NCBI GenBank assembly: GCA_019096065.1
Contig: JAGUCH010000001.1
Span: 9,300,001 to 9,364,000, forward strand
Length of the DNA stretch: 64,000 nucleotides
Reading direction: 5' to 3'
Source of the DNA: Paracyclopina nana
Taxonomy: Eukaryota; Arthropoda; Copepoda; Cyclopoida; Cyclopettidae
Position 1 is the first letter of the stretch, and the number at the start of each line of letters is the position of its first letter. The position numbers and the translations under genes are program-made. The notes below the pieces were generated by a model, which saw only the letters and a program-made list of their open reading frames with translations, was not told where the DNA came from and made no database searches. Positions 1 to 13,200 of the stretch are shown here, piece after piece.

Positions 1-1
1 C

Positions 2-115
2 TCGAATCTTGAGAAAGCAGTTCCAATCGGAAGAATCTACGTTAATTCTGCTGGCAAATTGGAATTAAAACATACTCGCGATAATGAGGTGATAATCTCC
101 TACGCTCTATCTTGA
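2..115 (+). CDS. Possible 3'-terminal exon fragment of an unidentified gene
   Basis: Frame 2 from the window start is open for 37 codons and ends in TGA at 113-115. The peptide (SNLEKAVPIGRIYVNSAGKL and onward) looks protein-like, but it is too short to assign to a family and its start lies outside the window. It could be the last exon of a plus-strand gene entering from the left, or a chance open frame. No domain is recognised. Confidence 0.25.
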   Translation, partial: SNLEKAVPIGRIYVNSAGKLELKHTRDNEVIISYALS

Positions 116-1215
116 CTGCGGATCTAATTTCGTATTTTGACGGAAATGACAACGCAAAGGTATCTGATGATCAAATTATTATTTTTGCCACGGTTCATTG
201 AGCGTTTTGTCGCGATTTGTCTGCACGTTGAGTAAGGTGGAGCCACTGAAATGCTGAAAAGAATTTGTCGCTCAAAACACACCACCAACCCTTTTCGGAA
301 GCATTTCTGCCCTCTCCAACTTGTTGGTCCCCATCTGCTTTCTTCTTTTGTCATCTTCCGAACTCGAGTGGCAAAAATTCGAAAAACAATTGCGATGTCA
401 TTGACAATGTTCAAATCACTGTTGTATGCATTGCTTTATATAGCCCTTATTCTTTCCCTTTCTAAACTCTGAGAGCAATTAAGTAAAGCATGTCTCCTTG
501 GCTGTAGATTGATTGGGTTACGCGTGACAATAAATATTGCTTACATAATGAAGGATATCAGCGATTCATTAACAGGTATACGGAGGAAAACGTCTCTAGT
601 TGCGTTTCCTTTTCACTTGAGCAGTAACGTCATCAACGGTCAAGAGCTTAGTGGCGTAAGCGATCTCTGTAGTGCTCTTCATTTATCACATTAAGAAAAA
701 TAGGTCCCTTGACGTTCTACTTATTTCTTGACATCTCCAGCTTTCTGCATGCACGTCAATTGGTATCAATAGCTAGTCTATATACATGGAAGTCGATTGG
801 CGGCGATAGCAATGAGTATAAGGTAATTAAGTTGACCGGTTCAAAATACTTTAGCAATCGAATATCGAAACTTTGATTAATAAAAAAATGTCTGTCTACT
901 TATGCTGCGTAATGATGAAAAAACCCGCGAAGGTAGTCGTAGAGCATCAAATTACTGAGAGGCCTAAAAATAACGCTGCTCCTCAGCCATGAAGACTCTC
1001 CTTTGTATGACCACCTCGAGTGAAAAAGCCTCTAGGACTTCTCATCTAGCCAAGGCTCATATTATAAAAGAGGCATTGCGTGGGAGGATTCATGCAGCAT
1101 TCTTCTTCATTGCAGGTGCAGAGGTAACCGCAAAAAATGGGCGACAAGCTGGGCTTTCTAAAGGAGACGCGAGAGAGAAAGTAGAGATGGGTGAGTGATT
1201 AATAATAAGGGTGTG
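116..1215. other. Intergenic, no gene recognised
   Basis: Only short ORFs of 60-96 codons occur on either strand, with no recognisable motif or convincing splice structure. The stretch ends at the likely polyadenylation signal of the FGF gene, which reads AATAAA on the minus strand at 1216-1221. Confidence 0.5.
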
Positions 1216-1387
1216 TTTATTAATCAATTTTTTTCAACATGTATACATGTACATCTTGACATACATTTTAATTCGTAATACAATAATAGAGGGGTAATAG
1301 AATCGGCTTAAAGTGAACTTTGTTCTCGAGGTTGTTGACAAATTGTTCTGTGGTTGCACTTATTTCATTGTCTTTTTATCTTATCGA

Positions 1388-3961
1388 TTATGGCAAAAAG
1401 TAATCTTCTGCTGACTTTTTTTGGTCTTCCGCATATGAGATTCGAAATTTCGAGTTGTTATTTTTCCTCCTCCGTTGCTGCTGCGACAGCAACTTTCTCG
1501 GCTGCTGCTGTACGTCTAATTGCTTGTTTGTTGCACTAAAAGCTCTATGACGAGAATCTGATCTGACATCATTTTTTTGGTTGATCACTTCGAAACCATG
1601 ACTGGCCTCGACGTGTTCGCGAAGCCCGTCCCAATGTCGGCGGGCCTCTGGTGTCACTGTACCACCAAACAAGTTGAATTTCGGTACAGCATGCACGAGG
1701 GGTTGGAACGTGCCCGTGGCAAACTGGAAATCGCACTTTTTCCCCGGTCGAACCAGTTTGTGATGTAGCGAGGGGCCCATTCGCCGGGGGAGGGCGAGGG
1801 AGTGGCCCTCGCGACTGAGCCTGAGACCGATGAGTTTACGAGCTTTAGGAGTGTCAGGGCCGAAACCCATGTACCATTTTGGGTTATAAGCCGATTGAAG
1901 GTTAAAAAAGATAGAAGGGACGTTGGGGTCTGATGAGTAGCGGGAGTGGCTCTCTGAGGGTACGGCTCTTTCGTAGAAGGCGCACAGTCTGCCCATCCTG
2001 TTAGCGCGTCGAGGGGTCTGCAAAAAACGGGAAAAATTGATCATCCGCCCTAATTCATCGACATGTTGAAAATATGTGCAAAATCCCTATATATCGGGCA
2101 CTTGGCGCTCGCGGCGAGATAATGATGGAAGATGAGTGAATTTGAGGCAGAACTTAAATATAATTGAGTTGGTTCGCCGAAAGCAATGAATAGTGACCAT
2201 CATCGATGCTGATGATGAACGATTGCGCAAAAATTCTTCCGCCATTGGACGCAAGCAAACATTCAAGTGCTGTGATAAAAGCAGCAGAAAGGCGAGCGAA
2301 AAACGATAAAGATTACAGCTCTACGTCAAGCACAAAAAGTTTTTGTAAAGAAGCAGTAGGCATAATGAGAGACTTTGGAGCATTCAGTCAAAAGATTCAT
2401 TGAAAACGTAGTAGTACACTTGTTGAGATGGACAAAGTCAATATTAGTTCAATTCCTACGTATGTATAGTACCAAAGTCGTCGTCGTCGTCATCACACAA
2501 AAGCAGAAGGAGCATTATGGCACGCGAACTATTTATGAGCGGTAATTTCCCGCCAATCAATATATAGTCACAATTTCCTTTAAAAACAACTCGCTGTTAT
2601 TCCTTATATCCTCATTTCCTAAAAACTGCCCCCGTAATTAATGGAAATTAATGAATTGCTTGTCGATAATTTGAGCCCATCTATCTTGAACCGAGATTTT
2701 TAAACCACCTGGCCAATAATTACACCCCTTCGCGAACAGCTCGCCAGCGTACAACAACGTATGTGCATTGGAAAGAAGACAAAAATCTCCTTGCGCGTGC
2801 AATTATAGTTCACCTAACCGTTTTTTCCCCTACGTCCACTAAAAGACCACACCACTGACATAAAGTGGACTTGTTTTCATTATTCCTTGTTTGAAGATGC
2901 AAAACAGAGGCAAGATAACGCGCATTCCTCCATAAGGCATTTTGCACTTGCTAAGACCTCTCGTTGTAATCTTGGGAAAAAATTTCTACGCAAAAAAATA
3001 AAAAAAATCAGGTCTAGGCCGTGCTGCGATTGTGGCGGTCTTTGTTGCCAAAAAAATAGGCCCAATAAAAATTATATGGTGTTTGCGCGAGCGGCTTGCT
3101 TTAAAAGCATCATCTTCTCTGCATTAAAACTTATTGATTTAACCCAGAAAATTCATCAGGCTCGTTTGGCTAGCCGGATCGCCTGCAGGGCAGCCCGTCT
3201 AATAATAGCCTGAGAGGGTTGGGATTCATTATTTTGAGCTAGATGATCATCAACGCTAATGGGGGGTAATTTAATTTAACTTTATGATACGAGATCTTTT
3301 TTTTCCTTCTCTCGGGCTAATTGACAAAATTGTCTTAACAAGGGAGGGGAGAAGGGACTTTTTACGGCCTTTCAACCCCCATGTCATAAAGCGTTGCTGA
3401 GGGAGAAAACCCAAACTTTGTTATCAGCTCCAAACTGTTTTCCAGGCAAAGAAGAAGACGAGACTCGTCACTTGGGTGAACTTTGCAAAGGAAAAAAGTG
3501 CAACACCAACTCACCACGCTCTTGAGGCGGCCTCGCGCGTTAAAGCACACGTAGCGTTGCTGGGATCGCGAATATAGCCTGGTCATGATCAAGGTGGCCC
3601 ACGGGCCGGAGGTGGCATCGCTGCAGGACTCTTTGGTGAACTCAACTGCAACAAGAAGAGGAGGGCTTAGGTAAGGCTACGCAAGATGCGAGGCCTTGCG
3701 GGACTCACCTAGATCGTCATGCTGATCGACTCCGTGGTTGACGGTGACGACTCTCCGGTCGGAGATGACCGCGAGGAATCCATCGTGGCAGGCGTTTCTG
3801 TACCAGACTGGATCCTCCTCCTGTTTGCAGGTCATGCTGGCCGTCGTCTGTTTCCGACGCTTGGCGGCCTCCGCGCAGTCGAGGCCGAGCCACATCGACA
3901 AGATGGCAACCACGGCAAACCTCACAAGTCTGCGTTGAACAGAAGAGGGACGATTAGGCAT
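1388..3961 (-). CDS. Fibroblast growth factor family protein, three coding exons
   Basis: Secreted FGF-type beta-trefoil ligand expected to activate an FGF receptor. Exons on the minus strand are 3961-3709, 3645-3515 and 2017-1388. Their phases (1, then 0) match and give 337 aa. The ATG at 3961 is followed by a signal peptide (residues about 9-32, VQRRLVRFAVVAILSMWLGL) and a basic AKRRK stretch. Exon 1 ends with the first trefoil strands (DGFLAVISDRRV). Exon 2 carries LYSRSQQRYVCFNARGRL, the usual FGF 'YLCFNxxGKL' strand. Exon 3 has MGRLCAFYE and YNPKWYMGF (about 176-180), the FGF8/17/18-type signature. After WYMGF there is a long basic insertion before KKCDFQF, then a long Gln/Arg/Ser-rich tail, so it is larger than typical FGFs of about 150-250 aa. 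A minus-strand AATAAA lies at 1216-1221. FGF membership is a motif judgement; the subfamily is not resolved. Confidence 0.72.
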
Positions 3962-4003
3962 AACAACATCACCGCACCGACTGACGAGGCCGCTGCGGCG
4001 CAA

Positions 4004-7000
4004 GGAGCAGCAGGCCTCGCCGAGATAACAACTTACGCATAGCGTTTCATTCCATGTATAGTTGATCGCCAGGTTTCCTAGTCTCAGCGATGATCATGAT
4101 CAAGTCGCTGGACCAAGGCCGGGACTGGAGCTGGCGACTTGAACGACGGAGCACTGATTGAGCGGTAGCAGTTGTCTTTGATGCTGAGGACGAGAGCCAC
4201 TCTCACGAGGTCATGGTCAGGGGGGCTAAAAGAAACAACGAAGATCTTGGTCACACCACCGGTTGTTGACAACGGGAACTCCACGGCGAAATGAGCCTTG
4301 CTCAGCTCACGTCTCAGCCTAAGTCTTGTCGTCGGGCTCCGACGTTGCACGCGGGCGAGGGCGGCCGCGGCCTCGCGCGCTCCAAGCTCACACGTTCAGC
4401 TGATCCGAACCGACGGTGGCAGAGGCAACCGCCAACCAACAGCCAACAAGCGCACGCAAAAACTCACGCCTTTTTAACCACCTCTCGTTTGGCGCATTTT
4501 TTATCCACCGATTTTCCGGAAGGGCTCCGGCCCGCAAACCGTGCCGCAAAATCTGAGCCCAAATCTGAGAGATAACCTTCCGCTCTTCGTGGCTTGTTTG
4601 CTTTTATGCACTGCGATCTTTGCCTAACTCGAAAATGGCCATTTAATCGCCTCGAGCAAACATCTCATGATGGGGAAAAAAATTCTGTGCTACATCATCA
4701 TTATCATCGGGAATCCTCTATTTTTACGCTAAGTTAGGCTAAATGGGAACTGTTAAAGAATTACATGGCAATTGAGACGCTATGGAAGTAGAGCCTGATC
4801 GCCATTTTCCTTCAACGCTACGTCATTCGCCCAATTTACTGTTCCTCAAGCGTAAATTCGGTTTTGACGCGATGGTCATTCCATCATCCAAGTTCCGAAA
4901 AAGGGCCTTTTGGCTCGAGCCTTCATTCGATGTGCCTTAAACAAATGTGCGGCGTGATGCTGAGCGCCTATCTCGAAAAAATGTTTGGCGGAATTTTTGA
5001 CAGGCAAATATCAAAACAAAAGCTAATCCCGGCCGTAAATATCCGTGATTATTCAATTGTGCGACGCGATTGGAAGTGACGTCAAGACGAGTTTGGCATT
5101 TTTCACTTTTGCAGCGAGCGGAGCGGCAAACCCGTGATTAGAGCAGCAGCGTGCCGGTCAGCTTAGTCGTGGACGATGACGACGGGTGAGAGAATAAATG
5201 TCGATAATTAGAGGGCCGTCCGAAATGGGCCAAATTTGGTTGTGACAAATTCCAAATATTAGCGGATAACTCTTGTTTTCCTTCAGGCGAAAAAAAAGTG
5301 ACTCCCACCCATCGGTAATTATGCTCAAAACGACGACGACCCTTTCCGCATCATTATGCTGCTGTCAAGTGGGTCCTTCACATCATCGTTGCGTCGTCAG
5401 GAGGAAAAAGGCCACGCATATCGGAGAAACGGCGTAGTTAGATCAGTAGGTACGACATCGTGTTTTCCACACGTGCATCAAAATATTTGCCCGTAATGAT
5501 GCTTGCCTCTTAACCTTGATATTTTTTTAAAACAACATTTGTCAACGGATCTCTGGAAGATGTCACACGCACTTGGTAATTTCACGAGAAGCTCCAAAAA
5601 GCCTGATGGGGAGCTCACCTTTTGAAAAACACACTCACCAGCAGCCGAGAGATCCATATCCCACACAGACCAAATCCACTTTTTTCCTTCTCTTGACCGC
5701 GAAGTTTTTTAGCGTGGGGCCCATTAGTCGCAAATTGATGCGTGCGGTCGTACAGGGTGTCGACGGCCCATCAACTTTTCAATTTATGGCCTTTTGCATG
5801 CCACCCGGTACGCAGCATCGGGGGACCCTCCCAGATGAGTTTTGTGGTCTTGTTTTGACACACGCAATCTCAAAAGAAGGGCTTTAAAGCGTAGCATTTA
5901 CTTTTTTGCGCCTCCAACATCAGCCATGGGCTGGCACACAATGCTTGTACGTCTTGAGCAAGGAGTTGGGAAATTCAAGGTGGTTGCATTTTAATTCACT
6001 TCTTAGAGCGCTTATTAAGGCCAAGTTTGGCAGAGTCAGGCAAACACATATATGGGTTTTTGCTCAAAATGTTGATTGCCACACTCCCAACGCGTCCGCA
6101 TGTTTGCCAATGGGCTCATGCGATGAGAAAGATGCGCAACTTATACTTTGCCTACTTTCTTTATTATTTTCCTTTTGGGTGCACAACGAGGAGAGTTCAA
6201 ATGCAAAGCTAACAAAAGGACGGGCTAAACCACCCAAAGAAGTGTGCCCCCTTTCCAGCTGATCTCTGAGCACATAAAGCACCTGGAAAAGTATATCTGT
6301 TTTTGCGCATGAGATTATGAAGCAAATATTTGTCTGTTTGCAAACACTTTTGGAAACCTAGACCGAACCTTTATGATCTGGAAAAATGTGCACAGCTGCA
6401 TAGTATAGACATGCACACATGTCAAAAAGTCCAGATGGACTTCATAATGGTTCAGAGTAACTGACAGTCCACGTGCGTTTGCACCCAGATTCCCAATTAA
6501 CGCTAAATTGACTCCTCCTAGTCTATTATTACTCAGGCACTTTAAAGTGAGCCTGTCCTCATTGATAAACTATCTCAAAAAATGCAAAAAAAGGTGTAGC
6601 TCCCTTTTTTCCTTTTTCAGCTTCTTTGCTATTAATCTTTGAAAGTTTTTTGTTCAAGTTGACTCAGGAAATGAACCTGAAAAAAGGATCTGTTGTTGTA
6701 GAAGACTTCTTACGACTAGCTAATAAGAAAGGGTACCTTTTTTTAAGTGATTGTTTTTCAAGTCATGTTCTTAATGTTTTTCTTAGTTCCAAAGTGTAAA
6801 GCGATGAGTACCTTCGTATGGCATCTTTTTTATGACCAATCATTGGAGCAAGAAAATGTGTTTCCCAGCTTGAATCATTGTGTATTTAGCAGGAGCAATG
6901 AAGAATTCGTGTTAATTGTGCTGTGATATCAGTTATGAAGTGCTTCTGTTATCAGCTGAATTCCGTGACTCTTCTTTTTAATTTCTCTTTCCCTGTTTCT

Positions 7001-7677
7001 CCCGACTACTTAAAAAACAAACGGGCATAGGCCTGCGTAGGCAAAAAGTAAGATTTGTAATTTCTGCTTGAAAAAAAATTATCGTACTGGTAGTGCATGT
7101 CTTGTAGAGAATGCTAATGGTTGTGCCATCAGTCATTTTGGCCAAAATCAGTGTGTTGGGTGCCAAATAAAAAATGTGCGCAGCTGGATCAACACAGCAT
7201 TTGCATCCTATGGCACATTTGGAATCAAGCAAATCCTTTGGCTCTAATCAATCAGTGTCTTTTCACTCTCCTCATTTAAGGAGGATTTTCGGCTCAATGT
7301 TGTAAATGAACGGCATATTTTCAACTTATAAATATTGATGGCTCTTTAGAGGCGACATCATTACTGGCATTAATGCTATTGTCAAAAGAAGATTCATTTG
7401 TTAATTTTTGAATCATAAAGTAGCACATGCCAAGGGGATTTGTTGAAAAGGGGTAGGTAGACAATAGAGAACCAAAGCTGTTTTGCTCTGGAATGCTTCA
7501 CCTACCTTGTACGCTAGCCAGGAACGCGAATTGCTCGGTATCTAGCCTAGCAAGAATGCAAATCATTAGGTAACTTAGCAAATTGAAAAAATACAGAAAA
7601 GCTTTCATCATTTTCAAAATATATCAAAACCCTTTGTTAATTTTAGCTACTCAACCAAGCTTTTGCAAGGACTTCAA
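4004..7677. other. FGF upstream region and intergenic sequence
   Basis: About 3600-4600 is clearly GC- and CpG-richer than its surroundings, including a run of GC at about 4360-4385, and probably holds the FGF 5' UTR and promoter. A minus-strand donor-like GTAAGT near 4030 suggests a non-coding first exon. From 4600 to 7677 I see only short open frames without motifs. No exon model could be supported. Confidence 0.4.
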
Positions 7678-8377
7678 TTAAGAGTCTATGCAGGAGCCAG
7701 GTGGCAAATTCATGGTAAGCGAAAATTCTAGAATGAAATGACACCTATCCCAATAGTACCCCCATATAGTGGGATGATTAAGTTATTATGCAACATGGGC
7801 TTAGAAATGCTCCTGGGCTGAGCTAGAGGCCAATTTTTGGACCTAGGTGAAAAATTGGCGATTTTTTGGCTCTTTTTACAAAGCATTAAAAATTCAATTG
7901 CTCCAGCTAGGTAAGGTTGATCAAAAAAAAATTTTTATCACTTGACTACTGGGTTATGAGGAGTTTTTTGGTAGCAAATTTTTTTCACCAGGCTGATTGG
8001 TTTGTCAGCTGAAAGAGGAAATGCTCAAAACTGTTTTTATTAAGAAAACTTTTTTGCGGTCGATGGTTTTGGCATAAATCTTTGGCTCTCTGGAAAGCTC
8101 TGATCAAGCCTCACATTATGGCAGGTAGCCTAGGTTGAACTGACCCCATAGCCGCTGAGCTATTCAAGCTTGAATGTGGAAAAAATGGGTATTTTTCTTT
8201 TCTAGTGCATTTAGGGACATTTTTACTTCATAAAATATTTTTTTTCATAAAATAAAAATTACTTAAATTGAAAAATGGAAAAAAAAATATTAATGGTGTT
8301 TTGGATTTCTATCACTTAAATACATTACACAAGGCTTGGTACCCCTAGCAATGAGAATAGAATAAGTTAAACAGAGA
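7678..8377 (+). repeat. Left inverted arm of the 2.56-kb element
   Basis: The arm begins TTAAGAGTCTATG and runs to about AACAGAGAG at 8377. Its reverse complement is at 9541-10241. Confidence 0.85.
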
Positions 8378-9540
8378 GTGCTTTAAAAGTGGCCCCAATG
8401 GCTCCATTTTTTGAAAAGACATAACCCAGGCATCCAATTTGATTTGGTGCCAGTTCCTGGTACTGCCACAGATACATGTTGCTACAAAACACATACCTCG
8501 CACTTCTCGCAAAATGGAGCCATTATTATGGTATACAATTGCATTTTGTAGCACCAAGCACAATCTGCCTTGACAGTATTTTCAGAGATGATCTGTTGCA
8601 GTAGTTCCAAATTTGATGCATTCTGGTAGTACCAGGTAAGATACCACATTGGATCATAAATGCACAAGTTAGATCACAAATGGAACATATAGCCTTGGAT
8701 CAACAATGAATTGTATGTGGATAGACTATTATGAACCAGACTTGGATCAACAAAATTAATCATCCTTGGATCACCTACAAGAGCAAGGTCTTTGATAAAC
8801 CAGAACTGACTACATTTACAAGCTCTTCCCAAGAGAAGGCTAAGAAGCTTACTTAACTTGGTGACCCAAGCCAACTTTGAAAGACTTGCTATGTCACCCA
8901 AGCCTAGCTGGGAATGTCCTGGCCACCCAACCTTTGTAGATAATATTCCCCAGTAGTATCAGTACATTTTCACAGTAGATACAAGGACAATGAGTTTTTC
9001 TGCTAGTCTATCCATTTACAGTTTCTTTTAGCAGACCCAGGTCCTTCTCAGTCACAGCAAATGATAAAAGTATTGTCCCATCTTATCAATCCAAGGACTA
9101 TGTGCCAATCAAGGGACTTTCTGTTGCAGTCTATCCAGGGACAGTATGTTCTACCCAATCTTAGTACAGCCACAAGACAAATGTGAGTTAGCTCAAAAGC
9201 GTAGACCAAGTTCATAGAATGGACAGTCTATTCAACTAAAAATGAATAACAATTGTCTCCAAATTCAATAGCTTAGCTATGTTTTTTGGCTTCCTTACTT
9301 CATTTGAATTGATTTGATAGTCATTAACATAGATTTTTTAATTGAATTTCTAAAACTGACACGAATGCATGACACAAAGTGGACATTAATGAAAGACTTG
9401 AGCTCAAAAGTCTAGATCATCAAGGTTTATGGAAGATACCATAGATTATTATGACCATAGAAATACATCCAACAAAATTAGAAGTGGGTCCACAAAAAAT
9501 GGTGGCCTCTGGGGCCATTTTGAAACCAATTTTTCAACTT

Positions 9541-10241
9541 CTCTCAGTTTAACTTATTCTATTCTTATTGCTAGGGGTACCAAGCCTTGTGTAATGTATT
9601 TAAGTGATAGAAATCCAAAACACCATTAATATTTTTTTTTCCATTTTTCAATTTAAGTAATTTTTATTTTATGAAAAAAAATATTTTATGAAGTAAAAAT
9701 GTCCCTAAATGCACTAGAAAAGAAAAATACCCATTTTTTCCACATTCAAGCTTGAATAGCTCAGCGGCTATGGGGTCAGTTCAACCTAGGCTACCTGCCA
9801 TAATGTGAGGCTTGATCAGAGCTTTCCAGAGAGCCAAAGATTTATGCCAAAACCATCGACCGCAAAAAAGTTTTCTTAATAAAAACAGTTTTGAGCATTT
9901 TCTCTTTCAGCTGACAAACCAATCAGCCTGGTGAAAAAAATTTGCTACCAAAAAACTCCTCATAACCCAGTAGTCAAGTGATAAAAATTTTTTTTTGATC
10001 AACCTTACCTAGCTGGAGCAATTGAATTTTTAATGCTTTGTAAAAAGAGCCAAAAAATCGCCAATTTTTCACCTAGGTCCAAAAATTGGCCTCTAGCTCA
10101 GCCCAGGAGCATTTCTAAGCCCATGTTGCATAATAACTTAATCATCCCACTATATGGGGGTACTATTGGGATAGGTGTCATTTCATTCTAGAATTTTCGC
10201 TTACCATGAATTTGCCACCTGGCTCCTGCATAGACTCTTAA
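9541..10241 (-). repeat. Right inverted arm of the 2.56-kb element
   Basis: Reverse complement of 7678-8377, ending CATAGACTCTTAA at 10241. The lengths agree to within a base. Confidence 0.85.
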
Positions 10242-13200
10242 AAGAGGATCAGGGAACGCTTGATTTTGCATTTGTTTTATCCATAGCAACGTTGCTAGCT
10301 GTTTTGAAGCAATCAAATAGCTGTCAAACTCTGGCAAGGCTTCATCCCTATGAATTTGACCTCTTTTTCAACATTTTTCTTGCTAGATGTGAGACCACCC
10401 CATGAAGCTGTTGGTTTTTCTGAGCTCGAGAATTCAGCACAGCTGGAATTTTATTATTTTAGAATTTTGGTTGGGCAAGGGTGACATTTTTCCGCCAAAA
10501 GAATTATGGCCCTTACTTAGGCAAGCTGTTTTGAAAAGACGAGAAAAAATGGCCGACACCTTTTTTCACCTGCAACAAAGGTTTATTTTCATAAATATCG
10601 CAATTCTCGTAAAAATTCGAATCCATTTTTTTGCTAACTGCGCACTAATCAAGAGAGAACAGCTCGTTTTGTAAGTAAAAGGAAACCATTTTCAAAATAT
10701 TGCTACTCTTTCTTTCGAGTCCAATTTCCATTTCCACAGCTCACAGTGGGGCAGATGCTAGCCGAAAATTCGCATTTTATGTGAAGGAAGAAAAATACGC
10801 TAATTTTGCATCAATCAGCTAAATGTCAATCGGAAATAGGCAAAATGTGGAATTTGAGTGACTTTTAAGAGCCTTTTTGCTTTTTTATTTTGCATGAGAG
10901 AGTAAGAGTTCTGCGAATCAACTCAGCTCAGTCAGCTGACTCGATTTGACGGAAAATTCGTAAATAAAAATAGGTACTCAACCTCTGACTTCTAACAACT
11001 TTTCCTAGTCAAGTAGCAAAAAGTAGCACTTAAAACCAATTTTGAAGGATCTATTAGCCTCATTTCTGTCTAATTTCACCAAAATTGTCAAAACGAATTG
11101 ATCCGGGGAAGCAAAGCAAGGGTGTGAAAATACCTGAATTTTAGGCCCTGTTTGGGGGCTTTTGAGCGTGATGAAGCTCACCTTTAATGCTCAAAAAGCG
11201 GAATTTTAGACTCTCAACTTACCAAAAAAACATCTAAAGGTTGATCAGAACAAAATTAGTTTAATGAAGTTTCAAGATTTCTTAGGCCTATTTTTAGGCC
11301 TAGCCCGCTTGACGAAAAAAATTGAATGCGAATTTTCGGCTGCTAAGGAGTACACTGTGAGCTCGGGAAAAACGCACTCTTGTTTCCTAATCAAATTAGA
11401 ATTTGAATTTTTCAATATTTTGATGGCGATGATTTAATGGATTGGAATTACATATGGTTTGCCGAGCTCTCATCATCTAATTGACTATCTGAAATTGACT
11501 CGAGTGTTGTGACTCTCTAAGATCTTTTTATCATCCGAATTTGCAAGACGATGATGATCAAGTCCAATTAACCACCTACGCGATCAACTCTTCGGCGAGT
11601 TGATTTGGCAAGCCTTTTTCACACCGATTAGGTACATGCAGAGATGCAGTTTTCAGTTTAATGTCGTTTCATAGATTTACTTAATTCGAACTTATTTTCA
11701 TGTAATTAGCTATACAAAAACTGTGCTTTTTAAAATGTGCCCACTTACATAGAATTGGATTTGGGAGGAAGCCACAGCCCACTGTGTGTGTTTTTTCATT
11801 TCCAAATGCCTTTTCCTCGAACCTAGAAATTACCACAGAAGCACCCCAATAAATCTTGAGGAGACCTCACACAATGACCTGACGAGGTATTTGCATTTGA
11901 CCAATTTTCTTCAAATGATCAGCTCTGTTTTTCACCAGACCATTCATTTTCCTTTCTTTACTTTACGAAAGGAAGGGGGCCAGAATTAACCCAAAGGCTG
12001 GTTTTTCGAACCGCCAATTTCGCTGCAAATGAAGACATTCGAAGCCCGAAGTCATTTTCAACATTGAGCTTGTCCTTTCGTGCTCCGAACTAAGGAGTGA
12101 GCATGGTATTACTTTTTCAAGGCACTCGGTGACATAGCTCAAAATGTAGACAAAGTGAATTTAACTCAAAGTCCACGCGTTGCTCCACGCTGTGCATATT
12201 TGAAGAGATGCTTTGTCCTCTGACAAAATTAGGGGATAGCACGAATTTTAATAAAACTGGAAAGATGCTTCGAGCCAGAGCCATTTCAATGTACACTTGA
12301 TGGCATTGAAAATGTTGCCTTTGTGCATAGGAAACACTTCCATCTGTCTTGAAAAAAGAATTATCAAGATGTCTGCTTTGTCATAACAGAGTGATGATGT
12401 TTTCAACCTGACTTTTTACACCTAGTCATGCCGAATGGAATGTCAAAATCTAAGCCACTCATCTGAAATTACTTTCATGATTCGTCAACTTAAAGTGACC
12501 GGTCAAATCTTCTCACCGTTTTTTTTACTTCCACTCTTCTCGCTGTCCACGTAGGTACGTCGCTTGAAGCCCAAACTAACCAAAATTCAGAATTAATTGT
12601 TTACATTTGGACTCCATTCGTCAGGACACCGTGAGATCAAGACATTGTCTGCACTTTGGACATTTTGGCTATAACCCTTTTACTTTTCTTAGAGCTATGT
12701 AGTTTTGGCTTCAGTTCTCGGCCTTAATTGGACCAATTAAGCTGAAAAGGTAGGAGGCTTTTCGAGTTCAATGTCACCAGTGTGTGGACCTATCCAAACA
12801 ACCTGAGCAGTCGCCCTGCTGAGGAATTGTAAAACTTGTCACAACAGGAGTCGAGGGAAAATTGCCCAAGTTCAGCAAGTCCTGAAATGTATTCAAAATA
12901 AAAGGATCTCCAATTTGTCACCAACCAACTAAGCAGACTATTAAACAATTAAAAAGACTTGGATCGCGCGCATGAAACCCGTAAAAATACCTATTGTCAC
13001 ATTTATAAAGACAATTAATAAAGGGGAGAAAAGGTGGTTCTATTTTTGAAATATTCAAACAAGTAAAAAAGCATTTCGAATAGCTACAATTCCCCACGAT
13101 GCATTTTGTCTTGCCTCTACTTTGCATGAAATTCCAGAAACTGGCCCCGCACAGTGGGCTGTAATTTGACCCATAAACAAAGCGACAATATCTCTTTGGT

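Larger units (their letters stand above)
7678..10241. mobile_element. 2.56-kb non-autonomous element with about 700-bp inverted arms (foldback / long-TIR DNA element)
   Basis: The left arm (7678-8377) and right arm (9541-10241) are reverse complements. Line-by-line comparison finds only isolated mismatches, for example aaaga/ggaaa versus aaaga/gaaaa near 8013 and 9900. Both ends are TTAA followed inward by GAGTCTATGCAGGAGCC. TTAA is palindromic, so it could be either the target duplication or part of the repeat. A weaker match extends inward to about 8415 and 9495. The spacer of about 1.1 kb has no transposase-like ORF, so the element would need enzyme supplied in trans. The near identity of the arms implies a young insertion or ongoing gene conversion. 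Confidence 0.8.

Noticed and set aside
1354..1768. Plus-strand ORFs across FGF exon 3
   Set aside because: Shadows of the minus-strand FGF frame, which carries the conserved motifs and splice phases.
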